A DNA stretch of 64,000 nt from Stenotrophomonas maltophilia. Lineage in GTDB: Bacteria > Pseudomonadota > Gammaproteobacteria > Xanthomonadales > Xanthomonadaceae. Location of the stretch: NCBI RefSeq assembly GCF_002205165.1, contig NZ_NIVS01000019.1, forward strand, positions 1 through 64,000, written 5' to 3'. Under the pieces are notes generated by a model. It did no database searches. It was not told the origin of the DNA and worked only from the letters and a program-made list of their open reading frames with translations. The translations under genes were made by a program, and so were the position numbers. This document shows positions 32,911 through 41,946 of the stretch, piece by piece. Every line of letters begins with the position of its first letter. The first letter of the stretch is position 1.

Positions 32911-34185
32911 ATGTCCGCCACTCTGCAACTGGTCCAGCCACGGGATGCTTCGATGAAGCTCGTGCTGTTCGCACCGGACCGCGAACTGGCCGCCCTGCTG
33001 TCGGCGCTGTTGCCGTCGCTGGGCGCGGTGCAGTGGCTGGACAGCGCCGCACCGGCCTCGGCGCTGGAGCCGCTGCGCGACACCGGCTGCGTGGTGCTGC
33101 TGGACTACCGGCATGAGAACGCGGCCTTCTCCGCAGCCCTGACCCGGCAGCTGCAGGCCCAGGCACCGGAGCTGCCGCTGGTGGCGATCGGCTCCACCCA
33201 TGCCGACCACATGGACGGCGTGGTCACCGCGTTGCGCGCCGGCCTGCGCGACCTGCTCGACCTGGACAGCACGCCGCAGGACATGGAAGCGGTACTGCGC
33301 CGCGCGGCAGCACTCGCCGCGCAGGGCCGTGGCAGCGCGCCGGTGGCGCCGCCGGCACGCGCGCGCATGGTGCTGCTGCTGGGCGTACGCCCCGGGGTGG
33401 GCAGCAGCACGCTGGCCGCGCATCTGGGCGTACTCAGCGAGCAGGCGGCCGCCCGCCAGGTCACGGCGGCCGAGCCGGCACCCTCCAGCGCAGGCACGTT
33501 GCTACTGGACCTGGGGCAGCCCACCGGCGACCTGACGCTGTACCTCAACGTCGACCCGACCTTCCATTTCGACGATGCGCTGCGCAATGCCGCACGCATC
33601 GATGCCACGTTGGCGCGTACGGCGATGGCCCACCATGCGGCCGGCGTGACCCTGCTCGGCCAGCCGCCCGGCATGGAAGGCACCGCACTGGCCGATCCGG
33701 GCATGTTGATGCAGCGCCTGCGCAGTGTCTTCCACACCGTGCTGTGCGACCTCGGCGGCGTCCCGCTGCGCCAGTTGCCGGTGTCGCTGCTCAACAGTGC
33801 CGACGAGATCTGGCTGATCGCCGACCAGTCGATCGGCACCCTGGTCTCGCTGGACCAGATGCTCCGCCATCTCACCCAGGTGGGCGCGCGCGACGCCCGG
33901 CTGCAGCTGGTCATCAACCGCCATGACGATGCCAGCGGGCTGAGCCCGGCGCAGATCGCGGCACGCTTCGAGCTGCCGCTGTTGGCAGTACTGCCCGATC
34001 GGCCCACACTGCGTTCCAGTGCCAGCCATGGCCGCCTGCTGCTGCAGGATGCGCCGCGTGACCCGTATGTGCGTGCCCTTGCCCCGCTGTTGTCGCACCT
34101 GGATCCGACGGCCCCCGCGCCGGCCAGGGGCTGGCGGGAACACCTCGCCCTTCGCCTGAGTGGTTCCCCATGGAAGACAAAGTGA
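32911..34185 (+). CDS. tadZ: TadZ/CpaE-like ParA-superfamily protein
   Basis: 424 residues. N-terminal receiver-like region (about 15-120, LVLFAPDRELAALLSALLP ... VVLLDYRHENAAF), then a ParA/MinD-like domain starting LLLGVRPGVGSSTLAAHLG. In the deviant Walker A the two usual lysines are replaced (Arg and Ser), so ATP hydrolysis is doubtful. TadZ positions the Tad machine at the pole. Its end overlaps the tadA start by 16 bases. Confidence 0.88.
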   Translation: MSATLQLVQPRDASMKLVLFAPDRELAALLSALLPSLGAVQWLDSAAPASALEPLRDTGCVVLLDYRHENAAFSAALTRQLQAQAPELPLVAIGSTHADHMDGVVTALRAGLRDLLDLDSTPQDMEAVLRRAAALAAQGRGSAPVAPPARARMVLLLGVRPGVGSSTLAAHLGVLSEQAAARQVTAAEPAPSSAGTLLLDLGQPTGDLTLYLNVDPTFHFDDALRNAARIDATLARTAMAHHAAGVTLLGQPPGMEGTALADPGMLMQRLRSVFHTVLCDLGGVPLRQLPVSLLNSADEIWLIADQSIGTLVSLDQMLRHLTQVGARDARLQLVINRHDDASGLSPAQIAARFELPLLAVLPDRPTLRSSASHGRLLLQDAPRDPYVRALAPLLSHLDPTAPAPARGWREHLALRLSGSPWKTK

Positions 34186-35522
34186 CCCCGTTTCCGTCCC
34201 CCACCGCCCGCGCCGAAGCAGCGGCCGACGCCGAGCACGGCGTGCAGCCGTTCGAGCAGTCCGAGCAGTACCAGAAGGTGCTGATCGCCGCCCATGAGCA
34301 CCTGCTCAACAGCATCGAGGACGAGCGCATCGATATCGATGCGTGGGCACCGGACACCGTGTCGCGCTATGTGCACGCGCAGACCGCCGGCTTCGTGCAC
34401 GAATGGCGCATTCCGATCAACGAAGCCGAGAAGGACATCGTCGCCACTGCGCTGGTCAAGGAACTGACCGGCTTCGGCCCGCTGGATGATCTGCTGCATG
34501 ACCCGGAGATCGAGGACATCCTGATCAACGGCTACAAGGACATCCACGTCTCCCAGGGCGGCATGCTCAAGCGCGCGCCGCAGCGCTTCAGCGATGACAG
34601 CCACCTGCTGCGCATCCTGCGCCGGATCCTGGCGCCGCTCGGGCGCCGCCTGGACGAATCCAACCCGATGGTGGATGCGCGCCTGCCCAATGGGGGTCGC
34701 CTCAACGCGATCATCTCGCCGTTGGCCGTGGATGGGCCGATGGTCTCGATCCGGAAATTCCGCAAGGACCCGTTCACGCCCGACGAACTGCTGCGCATGG
34801 GCACCTTCGACCGGCCGATGCAGGCCCTGCTGCACGCGATGGTGCTGGGCCGCTGCAACATCCTGGTCTCCGGCGGCACCAGCTCGGGCAAGACGTCCCT
34901 GCTCAATGCACTGGCCAATTACATTCCGGCCAACGAGCGCGTGATCACCGTCGAAGACACCGCCGAGCTTTCGCTCAACCATCCGCACGTGGTGCGCCTG
35001 GAAAGCCGGATCGGCGGCGCCGACGGCAACGGCGCGATCAGCATCCGCGACCTGGTCCGCAACAGCCTGCGCATGCGCCCGGACCGCATCGTGGTCGGCG
35101 AAGTGCGTGGCGCCGAAGTGCTGGAAATGCTGCAGGCGATGAACACCGGCCATGACGGCTCGATGGCCACCATCCACGCCAATTCGCCGCGCGACTGCCT
35201 GTACCGCATCGAGATGCTGGCCGGCTTCGCCGGCTTCCAGGGCAGCGAGGACAGCCTGCGCCGGCAGATCGCCAGTGCCATCGATTTCATCGTGCAGATC
35301 TCGCGGCTCGGCAGCGGCCGCCGCGTACTGGTCTCGATCACGGAAATCACCGGTGTCACCGACAACATGATCGCCACCCAGGAGATGTTCCGTCACGAAG
35401 TGCAGATCGATGCGGACGGCAAGGAGTACGACCGCTGGGTCGGGCTCGGCTTCCAGCCGCATTCGCACAAGCTCGAACCGTTCCGCCGGCAGCTGCGCGA
35501 AGCCTTGGGCGGAGGCTTCTGA
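34170..35522 (+). CDS. tadA: Tad pilus ATPase TadA/CpaF
   Basis: 450 residues of a secretion ATPase. N-terminal domain, then the VirB11-type core: DPEIEDILINGYKDI, Walker A GGTSSGKT (235-242), Asp-box ITVEDTAEL, and the His/Arg region (MRPDRIVVGEVRGAEVLEML, HDGSMATIHANSPRD). It powers pilus extension and probably retraction. It overlaps the tadZ end and is followed two bases later by tadB. Confidence 0.96.
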   Translation: MEDKVTPFPSPTARAEAAADAEHGVQPFEQSEQYQKVLIAAHEHLLNSIEDERIDIDAWAPDTVSRYVHAQTAGFVHEWRIPINEAEKDIVATALVKELTGFGPLDDLLHDPEIEDILINGYKDIHVSQGGMLKRAPQRFSDDSHLLRILRRILAPLGRRLDESNPMVDARLPNGGRLNAIISPLAVDGPMVSIRKFRKDPFTPDELLRMGTFDRPMQALLHAMVLGRCNILVSGGTSSGKTSLLNALANYIPANERVITVEDTAELSLNHPHVVRLESRIGGADGNGAISIRDLVRNSLRMRPDRIVVGEVRGAEVLEMLQAMNTGHDGSMATIHANSPRDCLYRIEMLAGFAGFQGSEDSLRRQIASAIDFIVQISRLGSGRRVLVSITEITGVTDNMIATQEMFRHEVQIDADGKEYDRWVGLGFQPHSHKLEPFRRQLREALGGGF

Positions 35523-35524
35523 GC

Positions 35525-36466
35525 ATGGCCTTCGTCCTGCTCCTGTGCAGTGCGGCGCTGGTGCTGGTGGCGGTGGCCGTGGAGCTGTGGGGCGGCGCGG
35601 CCGCGCGCGAACAGCGCCGGCTGTCGCTGCAGCACGCCGAACAACGCCTGGCGCGCCCGGACACCGCGCCACGCCTGGCCGGGATCAGCGACGCCCCGGC
35701 CACCCCGATGCCGGCGACCAGCGCACCCGCCGGCCTGCCCTGGGACGCGCTGATGCGGCGCGCCGCGCTTCCCACCGGCTGGCGGGTGCCGCTGCTCATC
35801 ATCGCCGGCGCGGCGCTGCTGGCCTGGGTCGCCAGTGCGCGGCTCGGCACGGCGTGGGCCGCGCCGATCGTGCTGGTCGTGAGTGCGTTGGCGGCCTGGT
35901 TCTGGGTCTCGCGGCGGATCCACCGGCTGCAGGCCAAGCTGCTGCGCCAGCTGCCCGACTTCCTCGACAACCTGGTGCGCCTGGCCGGTCTCGGCAACAG
36001 CCTGCAGATGGCGTTCCAGACCTCGGCCGCGCAGATGCCGATGCCGCTGCGCGGCCTGCTCGATACCACCCTGTCCTACACGCGCAGCGGCCTGGACCTG
36101 GACCGCGCCCTGGCACAGGCTGCCCAGCCGTACCGGCTGGAAGCGCTGAACGTCCTTTCGGTGGTGCTCGGCGTGAGTGTCCGCATCGGCGGCCGCGCCG
36201 ATCAGATCCTGCAGCGCATGGCCGATTTCATGCGCGACCTCGACCAGGCCCAGCAGGAGCTGATGGCGACCACCTCCGAAACCCGCATGTCGGCGTGGGT
36301 ACTCGGCCTGCTGCCGCCGATCAGCGCGGTGCTGATGGCGATCACCAGCCCGGACTTCTTCCAGCCGATCATCCACGAGCCGCTCGGCCACAGGCTGCTG
36401 TTGTGGGCACTGGGCCTGGAACTGATCGGCGGCTTCCTGCTGTACCGGCTGGCCAAATCGATATGA
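35525..36466 (+). CDS. tadB: Tad inner-membrane platform protein TadB
   Basis: 313 residues with N-terminal helix, two central helices (about 90-125) and a T2SSF (GspF) domain (about 150-275: LRQLPDFLDNLVRLAGLG ... FMRDLDQAQQELMATTSE), then two C-terminal helices. TadB pairs with TadC as the inner-membrane platform above the TadA ATPase. The start lies two bases after the tadA stop. Confidence 0.93.
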   Translation: MAFVLLLCSAALVLVAVAVELWGGAAAREQRRLSLQHAEQRLARPDTAPRLAGISDAPATPMPATSAPAGLPWDALMRRAALPTGWRVPLLIIAGAALLAWVASARLGTAWAAPIVLVVSALAAWFWVSRRIHRLQAKLLRQLPDFLDNLVRLAGLGNSLQMAFQTSAAQMPMPLRGLLDTTLSYTRSGLDLDRALAQAAQPYRLEALNVLSVVLGVSVRIGGRADQILQRMADFMRDLDQAQQELMATTSETRMSAWVLGLLPPISAVLMAITSPDFFQPIIHEPLGHRLLLWALGLELIGGFLLYRLAKSI

Positions 36467-36499
36467 GCGCCCGCCTCTCCTTCCACACCGGGAGTGCAC

Positions 36500-37450
36500 A
36501 TGACCGCTAACGGCTGGTGGATCGCCACATTGCTGCTGCTTGCCGCCGGCGTCGCCCTGCTCGGGCTGCGGGGCTGGGTGCTGAGCGGGCGCGAGCAACG
36601 CCACCAGGACGCCTTGCAGGCCGCCCTGCGCCCGCGCGATGCATCCGGCAGCCCTGCCTCGCCACAACAGGCGCCAGTCAGCCTGCGTCAGCGCTGGCTC
36701 ACTGCGATCGCCGCGCTCGGCCAGCGCTTCAATGGCGGGCGCATCGAAGCGGCGCTGCTCGCCCCGGAAGATCGGCTGCTGCTCGACCAGGCCGGTTGGA
36801 ACACCCATGCCGGCACGGCGATTTTTCTCGCCCTGCGGCTGCTGATCGCGGTCGCCACGCTGGTGCTGGTGCTGGCGTTCAACCACAGCACCGGCTTCAG
36901 CCGCGCGATGGTGATGTTCGGCGCGCTGGCCTTCGGCATCCTGCTGCCCAAGTTTGCCCTGCGCGCGTGGGCGATGCGCCTGCGCAAGCAGGTCTCTGCC
37001 GAGCTTCCGCTGCTGATCGACCTGCTGCGCCTGCTGCAGGGCGTCGGCTTCAGCATGGACCAGAGCCTGCAGACCCTCGGCGACAAACTCCGCAATGCGG
37101 TGCCGGTACTGGGCCGCGAGATCCACCAGGCCAACATCGCCTACATGCACGGGCGCAGCCGCGAGCAGTCGCTGCGCCGGCTGGGCGAGTCGTACGACGA
37201 TGAAGACCTGCGCAGCCTGGTGCAGCTGATCCTGCAGGTGCATGCCCACGGCGGCGCGGTGCAGGAGCCGCTGCGCCAGTTCAGCATCCGCCTGCGCGAG
37301 CAGCGCCGGTCCACCCTCAAGGAGAAGGTCGGCAAGCTCTCGGTGAAGATGACCGTGGTGATGATGTTGACGTTGTTGCCGGCGCTGATGCTGGTGCTGG
37401 CCGGTCCGGCCATCATCGCCCTCGCCTCCGCCCTGACCAAACTGGATTGA
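36500..37450 (+). CDS. tadC: Tad inner-membrane platform protein TadC
   Basis: 316 residues from ATG 36500 (GGGAG just upstream). N-terminal membrane helix, a basic segment, two helices (about 105-155) and a T2SSF domain (SAELPLLIDLLRLLQGVGFS ... LVQLILQVHAHGG) with a final helix pair. It is the partner of TadB. Gap to tadB 33 bases and to tadD 5 bases. Confidence 0.93.
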   Translation: MTANGWWIATLLLLAAGVALLGLRGWVLSGREQRHQDALQAALRPRDASGSPASPQQAPVSLRQRWLTAIAALGQRFNGGRIEAALLAPEDRLLLDQAGWNTHAGTAIFLALRLLIAVATLVLVLAFNHSTGFSRAMVMFGALAFGILLPKFALRAWAMRLRKQVSAELPLLIDLLRLLQGVGFSMDQSLQTLGDKLRNAVPVLGREIHQANIAYMHGRSREQSLRRLGESYDDEDLRSLVQLILQVHAHGGAVQEPLRQFSIRLREQRRSTLKEKVGKLSVKMTVVMMLTLLPALMLVLAGPAIIALASALTKLD

Positions 37451-37455
37451 ACGCC

Positions 37456-38370
37456 ATGCGCCACGCCGTGCTTTCCCGCCTTTGCCTGCTGCTCGCCGCG
37501 ACCGCCCTCTGCGCGGCCTGTTCCAGCGTGCGCAACGGCTACCGCCAGGACCCGATGGCACTGGCCTCGCCCGAGGTGGCGCCGCAGGACGACAAGCAGC
37601 TGTACGTCGAGCTGATCTCGAAAATGCAGCAGCAGGGCGCGTATTACGCGTCGCTGGCGCATGTGGAGGCGTACCGCCAGCGCTATGGCGACAGCCCGCA
37701 GCTGCGCCTGCTGAATGCCGATGCGCTGCGCGAAACCGGGCAGCGTGACGCCGCACTGGCCATGTACGGCAGCCTTACCAGTAGCCCTCAGGCCGCCGCG
37801 GCCTGGCACGGCATCGGCCTGATCGCCGCCCGCGACGGCGACGCGGTACGCGCCGAGCAGGCACTGGCAAAGGCGGTGCAACTGCAGCCGTTGAACACCG
37901 GCTACCTGGGCGATCTCGGCTTTGCCCGCCTGCGCGCCGGTGACTGGGCCCGCGCACAGGAGCCGCTGGCCAAAGCCGCCGAGTTGTCCCCGGGCAGCGC
38001 GAAAGCCAACGCCAATCTGGCGGTGTGGGCACTGCTGCGCGGCCAGAACGAGATGGCCGAGACGATCATGCGCAACGCGCGCCTGACCGACAGTGCGCAG
38101 GCCGAGGTCCGGCGGCTGGCAGAACAGCTGCGCCAGCAGGCCAGCCCCGCCCCGTCGGTGCAACGCGCACCGGCCAGCGTCGCCGCCGCGACGGCCGCAC
38201 CGGGCGCGGACACCGACACCGCGCCTGCACCGCACGCGGCCGCCAGCAGCCCGGCACCGCGCAGGGTTGCGGCCGATACCGATCGTCGCGCCCGTACCGA
38301 TGCGCGGCTGGCGCCATCGATGCTCGAACGCTTCAGCACGCCCACTCCTGCCAGCGAGACCACGCCATGA
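37456..38370 (+). CDS. tadD: TadD tetratricopeptide lipoprotein
   Basis: 304 residues. Lipobox LCAAC, then three to four TPR repeats between about 60 and 220 (LRLLNADALRETGQRDAALA; AAWHGIGLIAARDGDAVRAEQ; GFARLRAGDWARAQEPLAKA). The Ala/Pro-rich tail after 225 is probably disordered. TadD is the pilotin-like lipoprotein of the Tad system and helps the secretin assemble. Its stop overlaps the next start (ATGA). Confidence 0.9.
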   Translation: MRHAVLSRLCLLLAATALCAACSSVRNGYRQDPMALASPEVAPQDDKQLYVELISKMQQQGAYYASLAHVEAYRQRYGDSPQLRLLNADALRETGQRDAALAMYGSLTSSPQAAAAWHGIGLIAARDGDAVRAEQALAKAVQLQPLNTGYLGDLGFARLRAGDWARAQEPLAKAAELSPGSAKANANLAVWALLRGQNEMAETIMRNARLTDSAQAEVRRLAEQLRQQASPAPSVQRAPASVAAATAAPGADTDTAPAPHAAASSPAPRRVAADTDRRARTDARLAPSMLERFSTPTPASETTP

Positions 38371-38834
38371 GCCAGCTGCGTCGCTTACCTGTTCCCTTCC
38401 TGCGCGATGGCCTGCTTGTGATGCTGCTCGCCTTGGCGATGCCCGCGACGGCGCAGCAGGCACCGCTGACCGGACAGATGCTCGGTGGGCCGCAACCGCC
38501 GGCAGCCACGTTGCCGGCACAGCCAGCGGCGCAGCCCGCTGCGGCGGCGTCCGTTCCGCCCCCTGTGGCGCCCACGCCGACCTATGCAGCGGGCCTGCCC
38601 GCCGAGCGCTACATGCCGCCCGCACCGCCGCCGCGCAGCGAGATCGGCCAGACCACCCGCGACCTGCTGCGCATGCAGGCCCAAGGGACCCATGCCGGGG
38701 CGCGGCTTCCGATTCTGGGAGACCAGGCCGCCGCCAGCTACGCGCGTTACCTGAAGAGCTTCGAACACGAGATTCCCGAGTTCCTCAAGACCAGCGTGAA
38801 AAAGGACGCGGGCGGTTCCAACGACGGAGGTTGA
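38367..38834 (+). CDS. DUF3613 periplasmic protein of the Tad operon
   Basis: 155 residues. Signal peptide ends near PATAQQ, a Pro/Ala-rich linker follows, and the C-terminal half carries the DUF3613 pattern EIGQTTRDLLRMQAQGTHAG, then LGDQAAASYARYLKSFEHEI and FLKTSV. DUF3613 genes recur within Tad loci of Proteobacteria; their job is not known. Overlap with tadD and a 4-base gap to the TadG-like gene support co-expression. Confidence 0.85.
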   Translation: MSQLRRLPVPFLRDGLLVMLLALAMPATAQQAPLTGQMLGGPQPPAATLPAQPAAQPAAAASVPPPVAPTPTYAAGLPAERYMPPAPPPRSEIGQTTRDLLRMQAQGTHAGARLPILGDQAAASYARYLKSFEHEIPEFLKTSVKKDAGGSNDGG

Positions 38835-38838
38835 TGCC

Positions 38839-41013
38839 ATGCAACTGTCCAGCGCCCGTGCGCCCCGGCCGTCGCGGCGGCGGCTGCGCGGCGGGATGTC
38901 GGTCACCATGATGCTGGTCCTGCTCGGCCTGGTCGGCATGCTCGGCCTGGTGGAAGTGGGGTATCTGTACTGGGCCAAGCGCGATGCGCAGAAGGTGGTG
39001 GACCTGGCCTCGATGGCCGGCGCGCAGCGGCTGGACCTGTGCAATGCCAACCGCACCGACAACAGCGCCGCCCGCGGCAACGCGCAGAAGGACAACGGCT
39101 TCGCCGGCACGCTGGCGATCCAGTGCGGCAACTGGAACCCGGGCCGCGGCGCGGAGGATCATTTCAGCACGACCGTCGACGCGGCCAATCCCCTCAATGC
39201 GGTCAAGGTCGTCGCGACGCGCTCCGTCGTCCCGTTCTTCGGCCAGAACACGCGCCTGCCGGTGATCCGCGCGCAGGCCGTGGCCACCCGTGCGCCGCCA
39301 ATCGCGGTGTTCTCGGTGGGCTCGCAGCTGCTGCGGGTCAATGGGCGGTCACCGCTGGGGGACGTTCTCTGCACCGTGGGCGCGTGTCTGGATCAGACGA
39401 CACTGCTCGGCTATGACGGGCTGGCGCAAGCGAAAGTCACCCCGAATGGCCTGCTTCAGGCGCTGGGGATTCCGGTCAACGCGAACATTGGAATCGCCGA
39501 GTTCAATGCACTGCTGGCCGCCAACCGGGTCTCGCTCGGCCAGCTGCTGGACGCCACGGCCACGGTACTGACCAACAGTGGTGTCGCCAATGTGGATCTG
39601 AGCGCACTGCGCAATGCGCTCGCGGCAAAGCTCGATCTCAATCAACTCAATGTCCAGCTCGGCAGCACCGATACGACGGGTGGATTGTTCGCCCGCATTG
39701 TCGCCCCGGAAGGTCCCGCCTCCGCGGCGCTCCAAGCCGACGTCAACGCGCTGGACCTGATCACCACCAGCATCAGCATTGCCAGCGGCGGCCGCGGTGT
39801 CTCCGTCAACAACCTCAAGGTGCTCGGGATGGTGCAAGCTCAGACCGCCATCATCGAACCGCCCTCAATCGCGATCGGGGGGGTGGGTGCGCGCGCGTAC
39901 AATGCCCAGGTCAGGCTCAGGCTGAACATCGACACGGACGAGCTGTTCCTCCTCGCGCCCGTGCTCAAAGCACTGAAGATCCGATTACATCTCCCGATCC
40001 ACGCCGATGTCACCAATGCCATGGGCACATTGACATCGCTGCACTGTGGAACGAGCCCGGCGACAGCCAGCGTACGTGTCGATTCCTCCGTCCTTCGGAC
40101 CTGCGTGGGCAAATTGCCTGCCAATGCCTGGCTCTCCACACGCAATGCCTGCGATGCCGGCCTGGGGAACGAAGATCTGCTTACCTTGCTGGGCGCTCCG
40201 CTGGTGACCGACCAGATCAAGCTCAATGCCTTGACCCTCAGCGAGACACTCACGTTGGCCGCGGGTCAAACGCAGTCGACGTGGATCAACAAGGCGCAGT
40301 TGGGGACAGCGGTGGCGGACCTGGTCAAGGAGTTGCTTCGCGTCCTGAGCAACGTGTTGAACCCTGCCAGCCGGGGCATGAACACGGCAGATACCGCGTC
40401 CCGGCTGGCCGACCAGTACATCGCGGCCGCCCACCCCGATGGCGGCCGCTACAACGTCGACAGCATCATCGCAGCCGTTCGCGACGGATCGGCAAGCAAG
40501 GGACTGGAGCCGCTGGGCGACTGGCCCATCAAGAAAGGCGTTCCAGAGCCCTGCGTGATCTTTCTGGGAACCTGCTTCCGTGATGGAACGGTCTGGGAGG
40601 GCTATCGCGCCGCGGTGACAGGCCGTGGCATGGGCGTGCTAGACGGATTGCTTGGAACGTTGCTCGGCGGCCTGCTGGTGAACCGCTGCGACAGTCTGTT
40701 CGGCAACCTGGGCAACTACAACAATTGCTTGCGGAGCAACCTGGTGTCCTATCTCCAGACAGCACCGGACGGGCTTCTGGACGGGCACCTGGGCGCCGGG
40801 GTGCTTGATCCAACCACCAATCAGGTGCCGGGCTGCAGCGGCCTGCTGTGCTCCCTGCTCAAGCCGGCGCTGGAGGGGCTCATCAAGCCACTGCTCAATG
40901 GCGTCGGCACCCTGCTCTCGCAGACCCTGGCCCAGATACTCGGGCTGGAGCTGGGCCGGACCGACGTGCACATGCAGTCCATCCAGTGCACCCCGGCGCA
41001 GTTGGTTTATTGA
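38839..41013 (+). CDS. tadG: TadG-like pilus assembly protein
   Basis: 724 residues. N-terminal pseudopilin-like membrane helix (MSVTMMLVLLGLVGMLGLVE) followed by AKRDAQKVVDLASMAGAQRL, typical of TadG/DUF2134. The rest is a large periplasmic region with about ten cysteines and no recognisable von Willebrand A metal site. From about 39340 to 40800 codon choice loosens (more A/T-ending codons such as ATT, GGA, CAA and AAA) compared with the other tad genes, suggesting a variable or acquired segment. Last gene of the Tad block. Confidence 0.87.
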   Translation: MQLSSARAPRPSRRRLRGGMSVTMMLVLLGLVGMLGLVEVGYLYWAKRDAQKVVDLASMAGAQRLDLCNANRTDNSAARGNAQKDNGFAGTLAIQCGNWNPGRGAEDHFSTTVDAANPLNAVKVVATRSVVPFFGQNTRLPVIRAQAVATRAPPIAVFSVGSQLLRVNGRSPLGDVLCTVGACLDQTTLLGYDGLAQAKVTPNGLLQALGIPVNANIGIAEFNALLAANRVSLGQLLDATATVLTNSGVANVDLSALRNALAAKLDLNQLNVQLGSTDTTGGLFARIVAPEGPASAALQADVNALDLITTSISIASGGRGVSVNNLKVLGMVQAQTAIIEPPSIAIGGVGARAYNAQVRLRLNIDTDELFLLAPVLKALKIRLHLPIHADVTNAMGTLTSLHCGTSPATASVRVDSSVLRTCVGKLPANAWLSTRNACDAGLGNEDLLTLLGAPLVTDQIKLNALTLSETLTLAAGQTQSTWINKAQLGTAVADLVKELLRVLSNVLNPASRGMNTADTASRLADQYIAAAHPDGGRYNVDSIIAAVRDGSASKGLEPLGDWPIKKGVPEPCVIFLGTCFRDGTVWEGYRAAVTGRGMGVLDGLLGTLLGGLLVNRCDSLFGNLGNYNNCLRSNLVSYLQTAPDGLLDGHLGAGVLDPTTNQVPGCSGLLCSLLKPALEGLIKPLLNGVGTLLSQTLAQILGLELGRTDVHMQSIQCTPAQLVY

Positions 41014-41105
41014 CGCTGCGCTGGCGTGCCGACAGCGCGAAAGTGCGTGCTAGACTGCGGCGGGGACTTTACTTCACTGATAATCCACTCGTGGATGGCC
41101 TGAAT

Positions 41106-41825
41106 ATGCGAGAGAGAAAAGGGGTTGGTTCCATCGTCGCGCACGCGCTGACCGGTGGGATTGTGTTGCTGCTGTCGTTGAGCGTCGTCCCGCAGGCCCT
41201 GGCTGCGCGCGCACCGCGGGCCGAGCCGGCCGTGGATGCCGCCGCCCGCCCTGCACCGGTGGTCCGCAATACCGTGGACGAACTGCGCCAGCTGGTCGAT
41301 TCCAAGCAGCTCACCGAGCTTCGCACCACCTACAACGGTAGTTACGGTGCCAGCCTGCTGTTCAACACCAGCACGCTGAATTACTACGTGGCGCTGTTCC
41401 ACGAAAAGGACTTCTGGCGCGTGATCAAGACCGATTCGGTCGACAACGCCGAGAAGGTCTACCGCACCTTCGTCGAACAGACCGAACAGCTGGCCCAGGT
41501 GTATATCGATACCACCCGCCTGCAGGCCGGCAAGCGCTATACCGAAAACCTGGTCGCCTACAACGAAGAGCGTCTGCGCAGCCTGCAGCAGGAAGCGGAT
41601 CTTCAGCGCCAGCAGTCGCTGCAGGTCAGCGCCTCGCTGGAACAGGCCAAGCAGCAGGCGGTCAGCCTGAGCACGGACCTGCGCAGCAGCCACAGCGAGC
41701 TGGACGCGCTGAACCAGCGCATCCAGACGTTGCAGGCGCAGCAGCTGAATCCGGCATTGTCGCTGCCCTCGGCCGAGACGGCTACGCCGGACCCGGCGCC
41801 GCAGGGTAACCCCGGCACTCCGTAA
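41106..41825 (+). CDS. DUF2968 periplasmic coiled-coil protein
   Basis: 239 residues from ATG 41106; an in-frame GTG at 41091 is an alternative. Signal peptide ends near PQALAARA. The DUF2968 core is TVDELRQLVDSKQLTELRTT ... YYVALFHEKDFWRVIKT, followed by a long heptad-rich coiled coil (about 135-220). Function unknown. It is 92 bases after tadG with its own likely promoter gap, and is followed by two hairpins, the second with a T-rich tail. Confidence 0.85.
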   Translation: MRERKGVGSIVAHALTGGIVLLLSLSVVPQALAARAPRAEPAVDAAARPAPVVRNTVDELRQLVDSKQLTELRTTYNGSYGASLLFNTSTLNYYVALFHEKDFWRVIKTDSVDNAEKVYRTFVEQTEQLAQVYIDTTRLQAGKRYTENLVAYNEERLRSLQQEADLQRQQSLQVSASLEQAKQQAVSLSTDLRSSHSELDALNQRIQTLQAQQLNPALSLPSAETATPDPAPQGNPGTP

Positions 41826-41836
41826 CGGCATCGCGC

Positions 41837-41890
41837 GCCCTGCCTGTGCAGGGCTCGTGACTGACGGCGCCGTTGGCGCCGTCGTTCTTT
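41837..41890 (+). terminator. Tandem hairpins ending the Tad/DUF2968 block
   Basis: First hairpin: GCCCTGC / GCAGGGC with loop CTGT (41837-41854). Second: GACGGCGCC / GGCGCCGTC with loop GTT (41863-41883), followed by GTTCTTTCC. The second fits a Rho-independent terminator. Confidence 0.75.
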
Positions 41891-41946
41891 CCGGTGCAGT
41901 ACCCTTGGTGGCGCAGACGTACTGCCGCATCAGCAAGGAGTGCCCC

